From contig NC_134018.1 of NCBI RefSeq assembly GCF_040712315.1, forward strand, positions 39,929,335 to 39,993,334: a DNA stretch of 64,000 bases, read 5' to 3'. The DNA comes from Castanea sativa. Lineage: Eukaryota; Streptophyta; Magnoliopsida; Fagales; Fagaceae. The notes under the pieces were generated by a model. The model had not been told where the DNA came from. It saw nothing but the letters and a program-made list of their open reading frames with translations, and did no database searches. Shown in pieces: positions 11,182 through 22,300 of this stretch. A program made the position numbers and the translations under genes. The first letter of the stretch is position 1. Each line of letters starts with the position of its first letter.

Positions 11182-12258
11182 TAAAAGCTCGGATTTGTGT
11201 TAAAAATACAAGAGTTGTTTAGACCTCAAATTAAAAATTATGGCTCGGTTGATTTTACTCTTACTTAAACTAAGTGTGGAAACAAGAGTAAATGTGTGCA
11301 ATGAACCGTTACTACTTTAGTGCATAAACATGAATAACAAACAATAAAAGTAAAGCACAAGAGTAAGGGAAGAAGGATGCAAACACAAGATAACACACTG
11401 ATGTGTTATCGAAAAGGATACTGAAGAACTCAGCTAAAAACCTCTCCCCCGCCCTTCAAGCGGTAATCGATCCACTAGAGAATATAGTTGGAGTACACAA
11501 ATAACAAAAGACCCTTCAAGCTTAGTCTACCCAATGTACTTGAGCCCTTCAAGCTCCTGCTACCAACGGACTTCACGGAGTCATGTCTTCTCTAGCTTTC
11601 CAGATCCCGCAATACGCTCGATTGCATCTAACAAGCCTCACCGGCTTCTTTTGACAAATCCCCAAAGCTTCCCAAGCTCCAAAACACTCACTACACTCTA
11701 AAAAGGTGTGGGTTGTGTTTGGGTACAAATCTCCTCTCAAGGTATGACAGTGGGAGAGGGAAGGAGAAGAGGCTACAATGATTTCTCTCTAAGGATGAGT
11801 AGCTCTCTCTCTAAAATATGAGTGTGTGTGTTGTTGAAAACCTATCTAGGGTTTTTCTCTCTGAATGGCCTCTCATACTTTTGTGGGTAATGAGGGTATA
11901 TATAGTATGGGTGAAGGATAAGAAAGTCACACTTAAAAATCCTCAAAGTAGAAAGTTTCGCGAGTATCTTGCAGGAAGGCCTTACTCGCGAGACACTAGC
12001 GAAATCCTCCAAGCTGGCATGACTCTTCAGCTTCTAGCATGTGCTTCTCACGTGGCTCTTTCGCGGGTTAGCTTCTAGCGAGACATTAGCGAAATCCACT
12101 GATTCTTCATTTTATGGTCGATTCTTCACCAACTTAATACTAAACCCAATACAATAAAATCCCACAAAAATATAAGGAAACAAATTTATGCAATTACAAC
12201 ACTTTTTGTCATGGAATAAAGCCAAACATAAAACACAGTTGTAAATCACAACTTTACA
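11182..12258 (-). repeat. E1 3' LTR
   Basis: Equal in length to the 5' LTR and closely similar. On minus, U3 holds a cluster of TCGCGA-type words (TCGCGA at 11958-11963 and 11986-11991; TTTCGC and GTCTCGC repeats across 11955-12100). A TATA box TATATATA lies downstream at 11904-11897. The inner end abuts the polypurine tract at 12261. Confidence 0.93.
11897..11904 (-). promoter_or_regulatory. TATA box in the E1 3' LTR
   Basis: TATATATA on the minus strand, about 55-200 bp downstream of the TCGCGA/GTCTCGC motif cluster. The same box occurs in the 5' LTR near 18958-18965, where it would start the gag transcript. Confidence 0.65.
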
Positions 12259-12260
12259 AT

Positions 12261-12275
12261 CTCCCCCTTTGGCTA
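12261..12275 (-). promoter_or_regulatory. E1 polypurine tract
   Basis: On minus, 'gccaaagggggag' followed by AT and the LTR start TGTAAAG. Immediately upstream is 'ttttgtcacggaata', closely matched at the same place in E3. Confidence 0.85.
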
Positions 12276-13045
12276 TTCCGTGACAAAACACCCTATAATA
12301 GACTCTAGACTTAAACGTGAGTTTGGAAACAATGACAAAACTCACTCACGCCTAAATCTAGAAGCTGTGAAACACTTAGAACATATATACTTGTAACCTG
12401 AAACACTTGCACAAAACACATTAGACCCTTAAGGTAAAGCAAGTAATAAAAAGGCAAAGCAAGTAATAAAAAGGCAAAGCAAGTAATAAAAAGGCAAGTA
12501 TAATGTAACAAGTAAAATGCGATCAAGTAAACAAGATGTGAAACATGTGAGCAACTTGATCATACACCAAAACAGTCATATATAAATGACTACAATGATC
12601 GTATAGCAAAGCAAATGATCATTCGAACATGCAATCATTAAAGCACAAAGACATAAGGATATATGCATGTCCAACACACAACCAATGCAAAACACAAAAG
12701 GAATTGCATCAAGGATACAAGACCCAACGAGGGCACAAGAGTGTAGTACTCAAGATAAACAAAAAGTACAAAAAAATGCTACAAAGCAATGAGATAAAGA
12801 CAAAGTACTGAATATTAAACTGAATTTAAATCAAAGTACTTAAAGTTTTAAAAGAAAGCAATGTAAATAATAGAGTTCTAAACTATGGCAAAAGAAAGTA
12901 AACAGCTAAATCACCAAAATTTAACCAAAAAGTCTATGAAGTGCCTGTGCTACACTATGCTCCCCCTCAAAATGAGCTACTCCCCCTCAAAATTTTCTCC
13001 CCCTTTTTGACTGGAATGGCCAAAAGAGCTAGTCATCATCTTCTT
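12276..13045 (-). other. E1 3' non-coding region with extra G-rich purine tracts
   Basis: No gene. Just downstream of the ORF2 stop are three closely spaced GGGGGAG tracts on minus (within 13007-12961), before the final polypurine tract. The remainder is A-rich and contains three tandem copies of a 19 bp unit 'aaggcaaagcaagtaataa' at about 12433-12493. Confidence 0.7.
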
Positions 13046-14062
13046 CTAATGCTGAGAGTGCATGGTAGATGCAAGTCTGGAGAGCTTGGTGCTGATGTCT
13101 TGAATGGATGACATAATGATGTCTATCTTCTCATCAAGAGCATGAGAGCTAGAGCTTGAACTAGCATGAGGAGTATTACTCCTTTGCTTGGTTGCCTTCT
13201 GGGTGTGACTAATGCTGGCATTAAGAGAACATGCGCTGATTGGATTAGGTCGAGGGTATGGTCTCTCATTTTCCAACGGGTGAACACCTTTCAGTTTTAG
13301 AATTTTTGAGATAAGGCAACTAAAGGGAAGACAGTTCCTTGAGGCAATCCTCTCTGCTGTCTTGCGTAAGATGTGGAAGATATGAGAACAAATGTCAATC
13401 TCCTTATCATGAACCAGGTCATGGAGAAATAAAGCCCGACCGAGATTCATGTAACCAGTACTTGAAAGAGGATAGAGATTATGGAACATGATTGATGTGA
13501 GCAGCCTCAATTCGGGTGAAAGTGATGCAACACTCATCGCTTTTCCATTGGAAGAGAATTCCAAGTTCTTTCCTAGAGTTTCCCGAAGAAAATCCTGCTT
13601 GGGATCCAACTCATCGTACACCAGGGGCTTCAAAAACATAGGCCAGTTAATACGTAGAATGTCAGCAAGATAAGTTGGAGTTATTGTGAAATTCTTTCCT
13701 CTAACCCAACATTTCAGCTCATCTCTCTCAGCAATGCCATTCGCATAGAATTCTTTCACCATATTCTCATATGGTTCATCAAAGACAGAAGGAAATTCCA
13801 AATCCTTGGTAGCAAACCATTTTGGAATGCTCGTATCCGGAAGAAAGGTTTGGTCAACTGCTCTTTCAACCAACAAGGGGGCATCTTTGAAATATTTTTC
13901 ATAATCTTGAGATGCAGCGTATGATCTGAATTTGTCAACATCATATAGCCCTATTGAAGATCTGGTCCTCTTTGGCTTCGGGGTAAAACTGTTAAGATCT
14001 ATCACTGGTTCCTTTCCTTTGCTACTTCCCCCTTTGACAGTTGATTTCTTGAAGGGTGACAT
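13046..14062 (-). CDS. E1 ORF2: 338-residue protein resembling 'putative plant transposon protein'
   Basis: The start is the ATG at 14062 (MSPFKKST), because the AG of a strong 3' splice site (cttgtgcag) touches it. The open frame extends 19 codons further upstream, but that part is intron-like. The N-terminus is basic and low complexity (about residues 1-40, 'TPKPKRTRSS'). A globular domain at roughly 60-260 includes 'MVKEFYANG', 'CWVRGKNFTITPTYLADIL' and 'LRLLTSIMFHNLYPLSSTG'. A Ser-rich linker follows, and residues about 305-338 form a short amphipathic helix (LDEKIDIIMSSIQDISTKL). The EFY...VRGK...I..IL pattern is that of the plant family I know as PF20167; its function is unknown. The frame is open throughout, unlike gag in the same element. 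ORF2 of E3 shares the pattern and the C-terminal helix. It could be an env-position passenger gene; I do not claim an activity. Confidence 0.8.
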   Translation of the reverse strand: MSPFKKSTVKGGSSKGKEPVIDLNSFTPKPKRTRSSIGLYDVDKFRSYAASQDYEKYFKDAPLLVERAVDQTFLPDTSIPKWFATKDLEFPSVFDEPYENMVKEFYANGIAERDELKCWVRGKNFTITPTYLADILRINWPMFLKPLVYDELDPKQDFLRETLGKNLEFSSNGKAMSVASLSPELRLLTSIMFHNLYPLSSTGYMNLGRALFLHDLVHDKEIDICSHIFHILRKTAERIASRNCLPFSCLISKILKLKGVHPLENERPYPRPNPISACSLNASISHTQKATKQRSNTPHASSSSSSHALDEKIDIIMSSIQDISTKLSRLASTMHSQH

Positions 14063-14743
14063 CTGCACAAGTAGACATAAAAGCACAAAAAGAAAACAGC
14101 AACACAAAACAGACCACAAAACTTGATTAGATTCAAGTTAGTCCAAAACAGAAGTAAAAAATCTTAAAACAGAGTATAACAAACTCAAAACAACATGTTA
14201 TAAGTGTTGAAACATGTAGACATAAACACAATGCATGAAAATAAGTGACTGTGCATGTATGTGCATGTATTGATGCATGTGTGTACAGCATGAGATGCAT
14301 AGTGTGTGCCTAGGTGATGCATGACATGGAATTGTGAGGCACAAAGTGGGCAAAGTGTGTAAAACACACACCCATTGATCAAAACATGTCAAACATGTTC
14401 AATCAAGAGTAAACCCAAGCATTGGAACTCATTTGAGTCCAAAACAACACAAGGATGTCACTCGGACATTCTGTCAAACACCTAACATGCAACAGTAAGT
14501 AACACCTTTGAATAATGCATGAGCATAAAGAAATCTGCCTCAATACATGTTTAGAATGCCACAAGGGGCCAACATAGATACAAACACAGCAAAATGAGAC
14601 TCAGCCCAATTAAAATTTTGAAGAAATTTTCACAAAAAATAAGAACCCCAACCCATTTTTTGAAAATCCCCAATTTTTAAAACCTTAAGCTAAAAAACTG
14701 CAAAAATCTAAGACAAGTGAAAACAATGTTTAGAAAAACATAC
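14063..14743 (-). other. Putative leader intron of E1 ORF2
   Basis: The 5' splice site CAAG/GTATGT has its GT at 14743-14742. The 3' site is a pyrimidine-rich tract ending 'cttgtgcag' at 14063, abutting the ORF2 ATG. The intron would be 681 nt and AT-rich, as plant introns are. The inferred leader exon upstream contains 'cactcaaaccccatcattttc'-like C/A-rich sequence. E3 ORF2 has the same layout. Confidence 0.6.
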
Positions 14744-15170
14744 CTTGAAGAGATTTTGCAAAGATTTTGCTTGAAAATGATGGGGTTTGAGTGAAAGTAA
14801 GTTTTGGGTTGAGAAGGGTTCAAGAGAGGCAAAGTGAGGGAAAAAAATGTTTCAAAACTTAGTCATACCAGCCCTATAAAACTAAAAACACGCGTTTTTC
14901 GTGGGGTAGACAGTCGCGAAATTAGTCGTGAGACACATAGAAGCTTTCGCGAGAAGGTTTTAGTAGCGAGACAATCGCGTTAGCCTCTGTATGAAATTGA
15001 AAAATTCCAGTTTTTGCCTAAAAACATTTCGCGAATAGAGTTTAGTTGCGAAATACTCGCGAGGCAGTAGCGAGACTTTTAGATGAAAATGTGACTTTTT
15101 AATTTCCCATAACCACTTTTCGCGGGAAGCTCTAAGTCGCAAGCTGCTCACGAAAATGCCTCTGAACCAG
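14744..15170 (-). promoter_or_regulatory. Putative internal promoter of E1 ORF2 with TCGCGA cluster
   Basis: Four TCGCGA palindromes lie at 15057-15062, 15029-15034, 14947-14952 and 14914-14919, with GTCTCGC words at about 15068, 14972 and elsewhere. This is the same vocabulary as the LTR cluster at 11955-12100, although the two regions are otherwise not alignable. Downstream at 14881-14874 is a TATA-like 'ttttatag' on minus; the canonical TATAAAA reads on the plus strand, which is a weak point. The leader then leads to the splice donor at 14743. Confidence 0.5.
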
Positions 15171-16270
15171 TTTTTGAAGAAAAACACAAAAATGCATTTT
15201 GAATAAAAACTTAAAACACGAAAGTATAAAAACACTTTTAAAAACATATAAAATACTCAAAAAAAATTTTGGGTTTGATGGCAAACAATTTAGTATACAC
15301 ATCACATTTGATCATGTACAATCACACAAATAAAATAAGCATTCATTGAACAAAATCTTGTGTGTTGTGTATGAGTATCAAATGTGGATTAGTCCTTAGT
15401 CTAGAGTGAAGCTTCAATGATCAATTCAATCAAGTCATACACAACTAGTACTAAGTCAAGTGGACTATCTCAATTATAGAAAAGAACATATATGATCTCC
15501 CACAAGAATGATTACATAATTTTGAAGCTTTTCATTTGGCTTCATTACAAAACATAACATATGATCATTTTTGAACAAAGTATATCTCATTTTGAGATCG
15601 ATGCCTCAACTTTTGATATTTCAACTTTGTGAGTAAGCCTTTGGCTTTTTGAGGCACCATACATTTCAATACAAGTCGTTTTCCCTTTTTCCTAGTCAAA
15701 TACTAGCATGTGCGACGGCTTTTGCAGCTCACTATCTCTTTTCATTTTGAGATTTACATTTGTTGAGCTCTTTAAACAAAAATATAAAAACGTGGAAAAA
15801 GATATAGGCACAAGTCTATGCATGTATCAAGACCAACAAGATTATTGACTAATCATTCATGACAAGCTTGAAGATCGATTTACAACAATCACACATAGAT
15901 TTCGAGATTTGTCCTACAAAGATAGATGTGCATACAAAACAAGCTAAGCTCATAAATGCATTACGCCATTAGTACGAAAGTACTAGACCAAATTCACATG
16001 TGATATACACACAAGCGATCAAAATTTTTGAAGATTTTTCAATTTTTATGAGTTTTTGAATTTTTCAACACACTAAAAAACATAACACGAAAAGTAAGAT
16101 CAACAAAAACAAAAACAAAAAAAAAAACTAGCAAAAGAAACATGCTATGAATCGGAAGCAATGACACAAGAAGATTTTGCATGACATGATGCATGAACCT
16201 ATGACCCTAGACATTGAAAGAATTAAAAGATGGACGTAGGAAATAATCATGCATGGGTACCCTTCTTCAC
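15171..16270 (-). other. E1 spacer between gag and the ORF2 promoter
   Basis: No coding potential recognised and no trace of pol domains in six frames. AT-rich, with A/T-run tracts near 16080-16135 that could fold back. This is where protease, integrase and RT would be expected in an autonomous copia element. Confidence 0.65.
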
Positions 16271-18171
16271 CTACACTTTTCGAGTGTTTTGGGTAAGAGC
16301 CTTAGATGGAGGTGCACGACCAATATAGCTTTCCAACCTCAGAGTAAAGCTAGCAAGGCATAGAGAAATATTTTTCAGCATTTCCATAACGTCTCCAATG
16401 AGATATCCTTCATTTTCTCCCTTGGATTGTGTTCCCTTTGGTTTCTTCTTTGAACTTTCTTGGCCACGCATGGAATCAGCTTTCTTGAGTGCATGAAGCT
16501 TGAAACAGTTGGGTCTTGTGTACCCTTAAACGCCACAATGATGACATACATGCTTTACTTGAGGCCCCCTCTAATTTTTGGGTAATGACTTCCCTTTATC
16601 TTTTGGTCTTACACCAATGGTTCTTTTCTTAGCAGCAGGGGTCTCAGTCTTCGGCACCACTTCTATAAGTTTCTCAACACTCTTGGGCAGATACGAACCT
16701 TACTTCCTTCTTCGGTTTGGTGCTGAAGCTTCCTTCTCCGGTATAACCCAAACTGGTCTTGCCATGTGAAGATTTTTGTGAGGACAACACATTGTCAAGT
16801 TTCTTGGTGGAGATACGCTCAACCTTGACATTAGCTTGGATTATTTCAAGCTCTAGAAACTTGATCTTAGAGTAAGCTTCAACTAGCTCTCCTTTGAGTC
16901 CTTCTACTTCATATTTTGCCTCTTTAAGTTGCATAAGAGTACACTTATGCTCTTCTTTAATCTTCTTCATCTTTCTCATAGCATGGTTTGCAACCTTGGC
17001 ATATTTTCCATAGTCTTCTAGCAAAGAATCATATGCTTCTTGAAGGTTGCTCTCTCCTTCATTTTGGCATACATCTTCATCTTCCGATTCTTCAACTTCG
17101 TCACCCTTGGAATGCTCACCAAGTTCATTTACCAAATTGCTCAAATCATCTCTAGATTCAATGGAGGTAATTGTCATGAAAGCCCTATAGTTTCCGTCAC
17201 TGTCACACTCTTCTTCCGTGTTTGAATTTGAGCTTTTTGAGTCGCTAAGAGTAGTGGCAAACACCTTACCCTTCCCTCACAAGTAGTTGGGACATTCTTT
17301 CTTGATGTGTCCATGGCTGTTGCATTCAAAGCACACAACTCCTTGGGGGGATTGAGAGTCCTTCCCATCTTTATTCTTGAACTCCTTTCTACCACCTTTG
17401 GATGATGAGAACTTTCCTTTGCTAAAGGACTTCCCACTATTCTTCATATTCAGAAATTTCTGAAATTTCTTTGCAAGGAATGCTACTTCTTTCTCCACAT
17501 CATCTTCTTCGGAAGAATCGTCCATCCTCTCATTGATGGTTTTGAGTGCAAGTGATTTGCTTGGCTTGTGAGAAGGCAGTCCAAGTTCATATGTTTGGAG
17601 AGATTAGCTCTTGAATTTTAATCTTATCCAAATCTTTGCTTTCTTCTATAGTAGTAACCTTCGCACGATAACTCTCCTGTAAAGACCTCAAGATCTTTCT
17701 CACCACCTTAGCATCCTCAATCTTTTCACCGAGATTGAGCTTGGCAATCACGATTTCGTTGAGCTTTCCATAGAATGAATCAAATAACTCATTGTCACTC
17801 ATCTTAAGCTTTTCAAATCGAGTGGTAAGCATTTGAAGTTTTGTGCCCTTGACTTTCTTGGTACCTTCGTAGGTAGTCTCAAGAATCGTCCAAGCTTCCT
17901 TGGCGGTCTTCACATGCGATATCTTGTGAAATTCATCAGTAGACACACCACAAAATATAGCGTTAATTGCCTTGCTATTGGCACTTGCCAAAGCAAGTGT
18001 TGCCTTGTCCTATTCAGACTTGGCTGTTGTGGGTCTAACATACCCATTCTCATTGGAATCCCATACGGACTTATCTATAGAACAGAGAAATGCCCTCATA
18101 CAGACTTTCCAAAAAGCATAGTTGCTCCCATCAAAGAATGGTGGAGCATTGAGAGATTGTGACCGATCCAT
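16271..18171 (-). pseudogene. E1 gag (copia type, UBN2-like, two zinc knuckles), broken
   Basis: This starts MDRSQSLNAPPFFDGSNY, 54 bases after the primer site. A capsid-like domain (about 18170-17600) includes 'WKVCMRAFL', 'AKEAWTILETTYEG' and 'KVVRKILRSL'. Then comes an acidic linker and a CCHC knuckle 'CFECNSHGHIKKEC' (about 17320-17280). A long charged coiled-coil region (17264-16674) follows. A second knuckle 'CHHCGV' (stop) 'GYTRPNC' lies near 16545-16505, with the histidine replaced by Tyr. Defects: stops at about 18010, 17277 and the second knuckle, and frame changes near 17600 and 16650. It would build the particle and bind RNA. No protease motif follows. Confidence 0.85.
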
Positions 18172-18225
18172 CACAAAAAGAGTCTTGGATCGCACTTAGG
18201 TAATGAAATCACAACAAGTGCACCC

Positions 18226-18237
18226 ACTCTGATACCA
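18226..18237 (-). promoter_or_regulatory. E1 primer binding site (initiator Met-tRNA)
   Basis: TGGTATCAGAGT on minus, 2 bases inside the 5' LTR end (CA at 18241-18240). It is the standard copia primer site and fixes the element's orientation. Confidence 0.93.
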
Positions 18238-18239
18238 AT

Positions 18240-19316
18240 TGAAAGCTCAGATTTGTGTTAAAAACACAAGAGCTTATTTAAACCCAAAATTAAAAATTAC
18301 GGCTCGATTGATTTTACTCTTACTTAAACTAAATGCAGAAACAAGAGTAAATGTGCGCAATGAACCGTTACTACTCTAGTGCATAAATATGAATAACAAA
18401 AAATAAAAGTAAAGCACAAGAGTAAGGAAAGAAGGATGCAAATACAAGATAACACGCCGATGTGTTATCGAAGAGGAAACTGAAGAATTTGGTGAAATAC
18501 CTCTTCGCTGCCCTTCAAGCGGTAATCGATCCACTAGAGAGTAAAGTTGGAGTACACAAATAACAAAAGACCCTCCAAGCCTAGTCTACCCAATGTACTT
18601 GAGCCCTCCAAGCTCCTACTACCAACGTACTTCACGGAGTCATGTCTTCTCTAGCTTTCTAGATCCCGCAATACGCTCGATTGCATCCACCAAGTCTCAC
18701 CGGCTTCTTTTGGCAAATCCCCAAAACTTCCCAAGCTCTAAAACACTTACTATACTCTGAAAAGGTGTGGGTTGTGTTTGGGTACAAATCTCCTCTCAAG
18801 GTATGACAATGGGAGAGGGAAGGAGAAGAGGCTACAATGATTTCTCTCTAAGGATAGGTAGCTCTCTCTCTAAAAGATGGGTATGTGTGTTATTGAAAAC
18901 CTATCTGGGGTTTTTCTCTCTGAATGGCCTCTCATACTTTTGTGGGTAATGAGGGTATATATAGTATGGGTGAAGGGTAAGAAAGTCACACTTAAAAATC
19001 CTCCAAGCAGAGAGTTTCGCGGGTATCTCGCGGGAAGGCCTTACTCGTGAGACACTTGTGAAATCCTCCAGGCTGGCACGACTCTTCAGCTTCTAGTTTT
19101 TGCTTCTCACGTGGCTCTTTCGCGGGTTAGCTTCTAGCAAGACAATCGTAAAATCCACTGATTCTTCATATTATGCTCGATTCTTCACCAACTTAATAGT
19201 AAACCCAATACAATAAAATTCCACAAAAATACAAGGAAACAAATTTATGCAATTACAATGCTTTTTGTCATGGAATAAAGCCAACATAAAACATAGTTGT
19301 AAATCACAACTTTACA
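18240..19316 (-). repeat. E1 5' LTR
   Basis: 1077 bp, from TGTAAAG at 19316 to CTTTCA at 18240. Same length as the 3' LTR, with scattered differences that include loss of some CG sites in the motif cluster (for example 'tcgtgag' where the other copy has 'tcgcgag'). Confidence 0.93.
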
Positions 19317-19321
19317 GAAGG

Positions 19322-22300
19322 CCATCATTCTATCTCGTCGCTTGGCTAATTTCAGAGACTTATTCAACCTCTGCCATTTAGTCCGTCGATGGTGCACCAC
19401 CACTTACACCTTCTTTCTCTCCAGCGGTGAGATCACTGTGACTTTGGAGGATGTGGCGAATCAGTTGCTTCTACCCATCCTTGGCGATGTAGAGCCTACC
19501 ACTCTAGAGCTTTCTCTGGAGGAAGAGGCCGTGGAGGCTGAGTTAAAGAAAAGGACGAATGGTAACGCCAAGTTATCATTTTGGATTGGTTCTCCTTCAA
19601 AACTCTTCGTTGCTGCCAGCCGTGCGGCCTTTATCACATTCTGGCTTTGCAAGTTCGTCTTTGGCTCCCATCCCCACTATGTTGTGAAGCCTCTGTACTT
19701 TCGATTGGCTATTAAGATTTCTGCTAGGGTGAGTATGCCGCTAGCACCCATGTTCCTTGGGCATCTGTATGTCTAGTTAGACATCCTGAGGAGCGATAAG
19801 AGTTAGGCAGGTTCCTGTCATATAATCATCACTTCTATTCATAGTACCATCTTGTAGCATGTGTTGTATGAATGTTGTGCCAGGCATCTGGCAAATGTAG
19901 GCTCGTCCAATTTGCCAAAGAAAAGTACAGTTCGTGTTCGAAGGTTATCACGGACTTTTGTGGTAGGTTTGATTCCGATTTTCCTTTGGCTTTTCGTTGG
20001 GCTGGTTTAAAACCGATTGAGCATCCTGTTGTTGAATTCTTTGATGAAGGAGTTGGGTTTTCATGGAGGGCGTATAGAAATTTAGGCACAGGTTATACGT
20101 GTGTGGATTCTATAATAGGTACATTTGTTAATGTTGTTAGCACTACTATCCGTTGACTAGCTTTGAGGAGTGGGGTATAACATACTTGGTAGCCACCAAC
20201 ACTAGGCGGTTGCCTTATTTGGTTGATGAAGGTGTCAGGTTTCTACATTATCCTGCTAACTGGGTGAGGAGGCAATTTGGACTGGATCAGGACATTCCTG
20301 ATGACATCTCTTTTCTGGTAGAGTCTCCCACTTCTGTCCGACCGTTCCTGCGACATACTGCTTTTGAGTTTTGGAGCCAGCGCTTTACTGCAGTTACTAT
20401 TCCAGGCTCTCAGAGGGAAGGCATTTGTACCGCTGCTATGCACGGGTACTGGCAAGTAGTGATGATTTCTTTAAAGGAGTTGTTGGGTAGTCGCGGATAT
20501 TCCCTCATCCCTCTTGACGGGCTTGGCGCAGTTGTCTTTGCCAATCCTCGCTTGCTTTTACCTTCTGCGTCCGTGCTGGCTTATGCTAGAAAACAAAGTC
20601 GTTCTGCCATATTCAAGTGGGTCGAGGAGGAGAGAGGGTGATACTGGCACACTGGTGAGTACCCCACAGGCTGGGAGAAGAGAGTGAAGGTGACTAACGT
20701 CCCCGTGCCCGTGAAGAAGGGTTCCACTAAGTCCAAGTCTGCAAAGAAGAAGACAGATGATGATTCCTCTAAGACTTGCTCGGATATTGTACCTTTTGAA
20801 AGTGACCTTCCACCTATGAGTAACATTGTATTAGAGAGCACTACTCCTTTTTTTGTTCGTACCCGCTCCAGCAAGCGTTCCGCCTACCATTCCTCAACCA
20901 TCCACTGATGCTCCTCCTTCCAGCAGGACCCGAGGCAGTAAAAAGAAAACTTCTCCCCCTCAAGCACCCACCACTAGTGAGCGGAGAGTATGTCATCTCT
21001 AACTTTCCCTATTCTTTATCATTCTTGTATAGGATTCTTCTTGTGGCTAACCTTGTGCTCCTACTAGCTTGTCCCCTTCTTCTCATTTTTTTTTATTGTA
21101 TTAGTACAAGGAGGACTCGTCTGCTACCCATCCTATTTCGCTCGACGAGCCCGAGTTTGAAGTATGCCTCCTTCTTCCCTTTTTTTTTAAAATTTTTTTT
21201 ATACATGTCATTAACCTTTGTCTTTTGTTTTCTCAGGCCAAGCCTGAACCCATCTCTATGTATCGCCTCATGGCTGAAGAGATTTTTGCCTCCATAGGTA
21301 CTCCCATGGGGGGTTTCTTTGACGGGGGGGATGTGGTGTTCCTTGCTGCGACCTCTGCCACTCCTGCTGTTCCACAGGGAGTTCTTGCTGAAGGGGTTAG
21401 TGAGACCATTCCCAGTCCTGCCCCGACACCTACTTCCCAGGAAAGGACCATCCCTACTGCTGCTGTTCAGGCCGAGGCTGTCTCTCCGGTCACGCCCTTT
21501 ATTATTTCTACCAGTGACCCTTTCGCATCTTTATCCCAAGCCGTGAAGGATGGCTCCTCCTTAGTGGTTACCCCTTCCTTCATTCCTTGTTCTGAAGAGT
21601 CTGAGGATGTTCTTGAGGATCCTGATGATGAACCTGCCAAGGAAAAAAAAGTTTTTGAATCTGAAAGAGAAGAAGAAGAAGGCTCTGAGCACGAGGTTGA
21701 ATTCATGGGTATGTTTCTCTATGTATTGCCAAACTTCTCTTCCCCCCCCCCCTTTTTTTTGCTATCTCCCCTTTATGTATATTAGTGTTACTCCCTCTGT
21801 TGCGGTTTCCTTTTATTTTGCATGTCCTTTTTTTTTTTTTTTTTTTAAATTTCAGAGACTTCTGAAGAGCTAGAGGTTGCAGCAGATAAAGATATGCCTA
21901 CAGCTACTTCTCCTGCCGCACCTATAGCACCTGTTTCTATCGCTCCTATAGCCCCCATTCTTGCAGGCCCCGGTGAGTTCCTCTTTTCCTCTTCTCTTCA
22001 TCACCCCATTCACTATGTGTTTCAATTTGCTTACCTCATGTATTCTTATTCCACTCCTTACACCTTTTCCCAGGTCTGCTTCCCACCTTTCCTTCTCAGT
22101 TTGAGGTGGGTAGCAGTTCTGCCACAATGCCAGATTCGGCGAGTGATGCCGCAACTTTCTTTACCTGCTTCGACCAACACTAGGTCAATGACCTCGATCT
22201 TGCAGACTTTTGGGGTTTCGGGCCTCCCTATGTCAACTTTCATGGTTTTAGGATATTTGAGGATTGCGCTTCTCACCTCGTGGCGATTTACAGCAGCCAC

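Larger units (their letters stand above)
11182..19316 (-). mobile_element. E1: copia-like, pol-less LTR retrotransposon with gag and ORF2
   Basis: Both LTRs are 1077 bp (11182-12258 and 18240-19316). On minus they begin TGTAAAGTTG and end CTTTCA (5' LTR) or a mutated CTTTTA (3' LTR). Flanking 5 bp are aaagg (11177-11181) and gaagg (19317-19321), a target duplication with one mismatch. The primer site matches initiator Met-tRNA. Internal order on minus: gag with two zinc knuckles (18171-16271), a non-coding spacer, a promoter-like block (15170-14744), a leader intron (14743-14063), ORF2 (14062-13046), polypurine tracts, 3' LTR. No DSGCS-type protease, integrase, RT or RNase H can be found in any frame. 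It resembles the gag-only class called TR-GAG, here with an extra gene. It is inserted in the antisense PMD gene of the Tat element. Confidence 0.9.

Noticed and set aside
14874..14883. Plus-strand TATAAAA as a promoter for an antisense transcript in E1
   Set aside because: Nothing coding follows on plus before the gag shadow region; kept only as a caveat on the ORF2 TATA call.
20243..20455. Minus-strand frames across the PMD region as continuation of Tat pol
   Set aside because: No pol motifs; they are shadows of the plus-strand PMD coding sequence.
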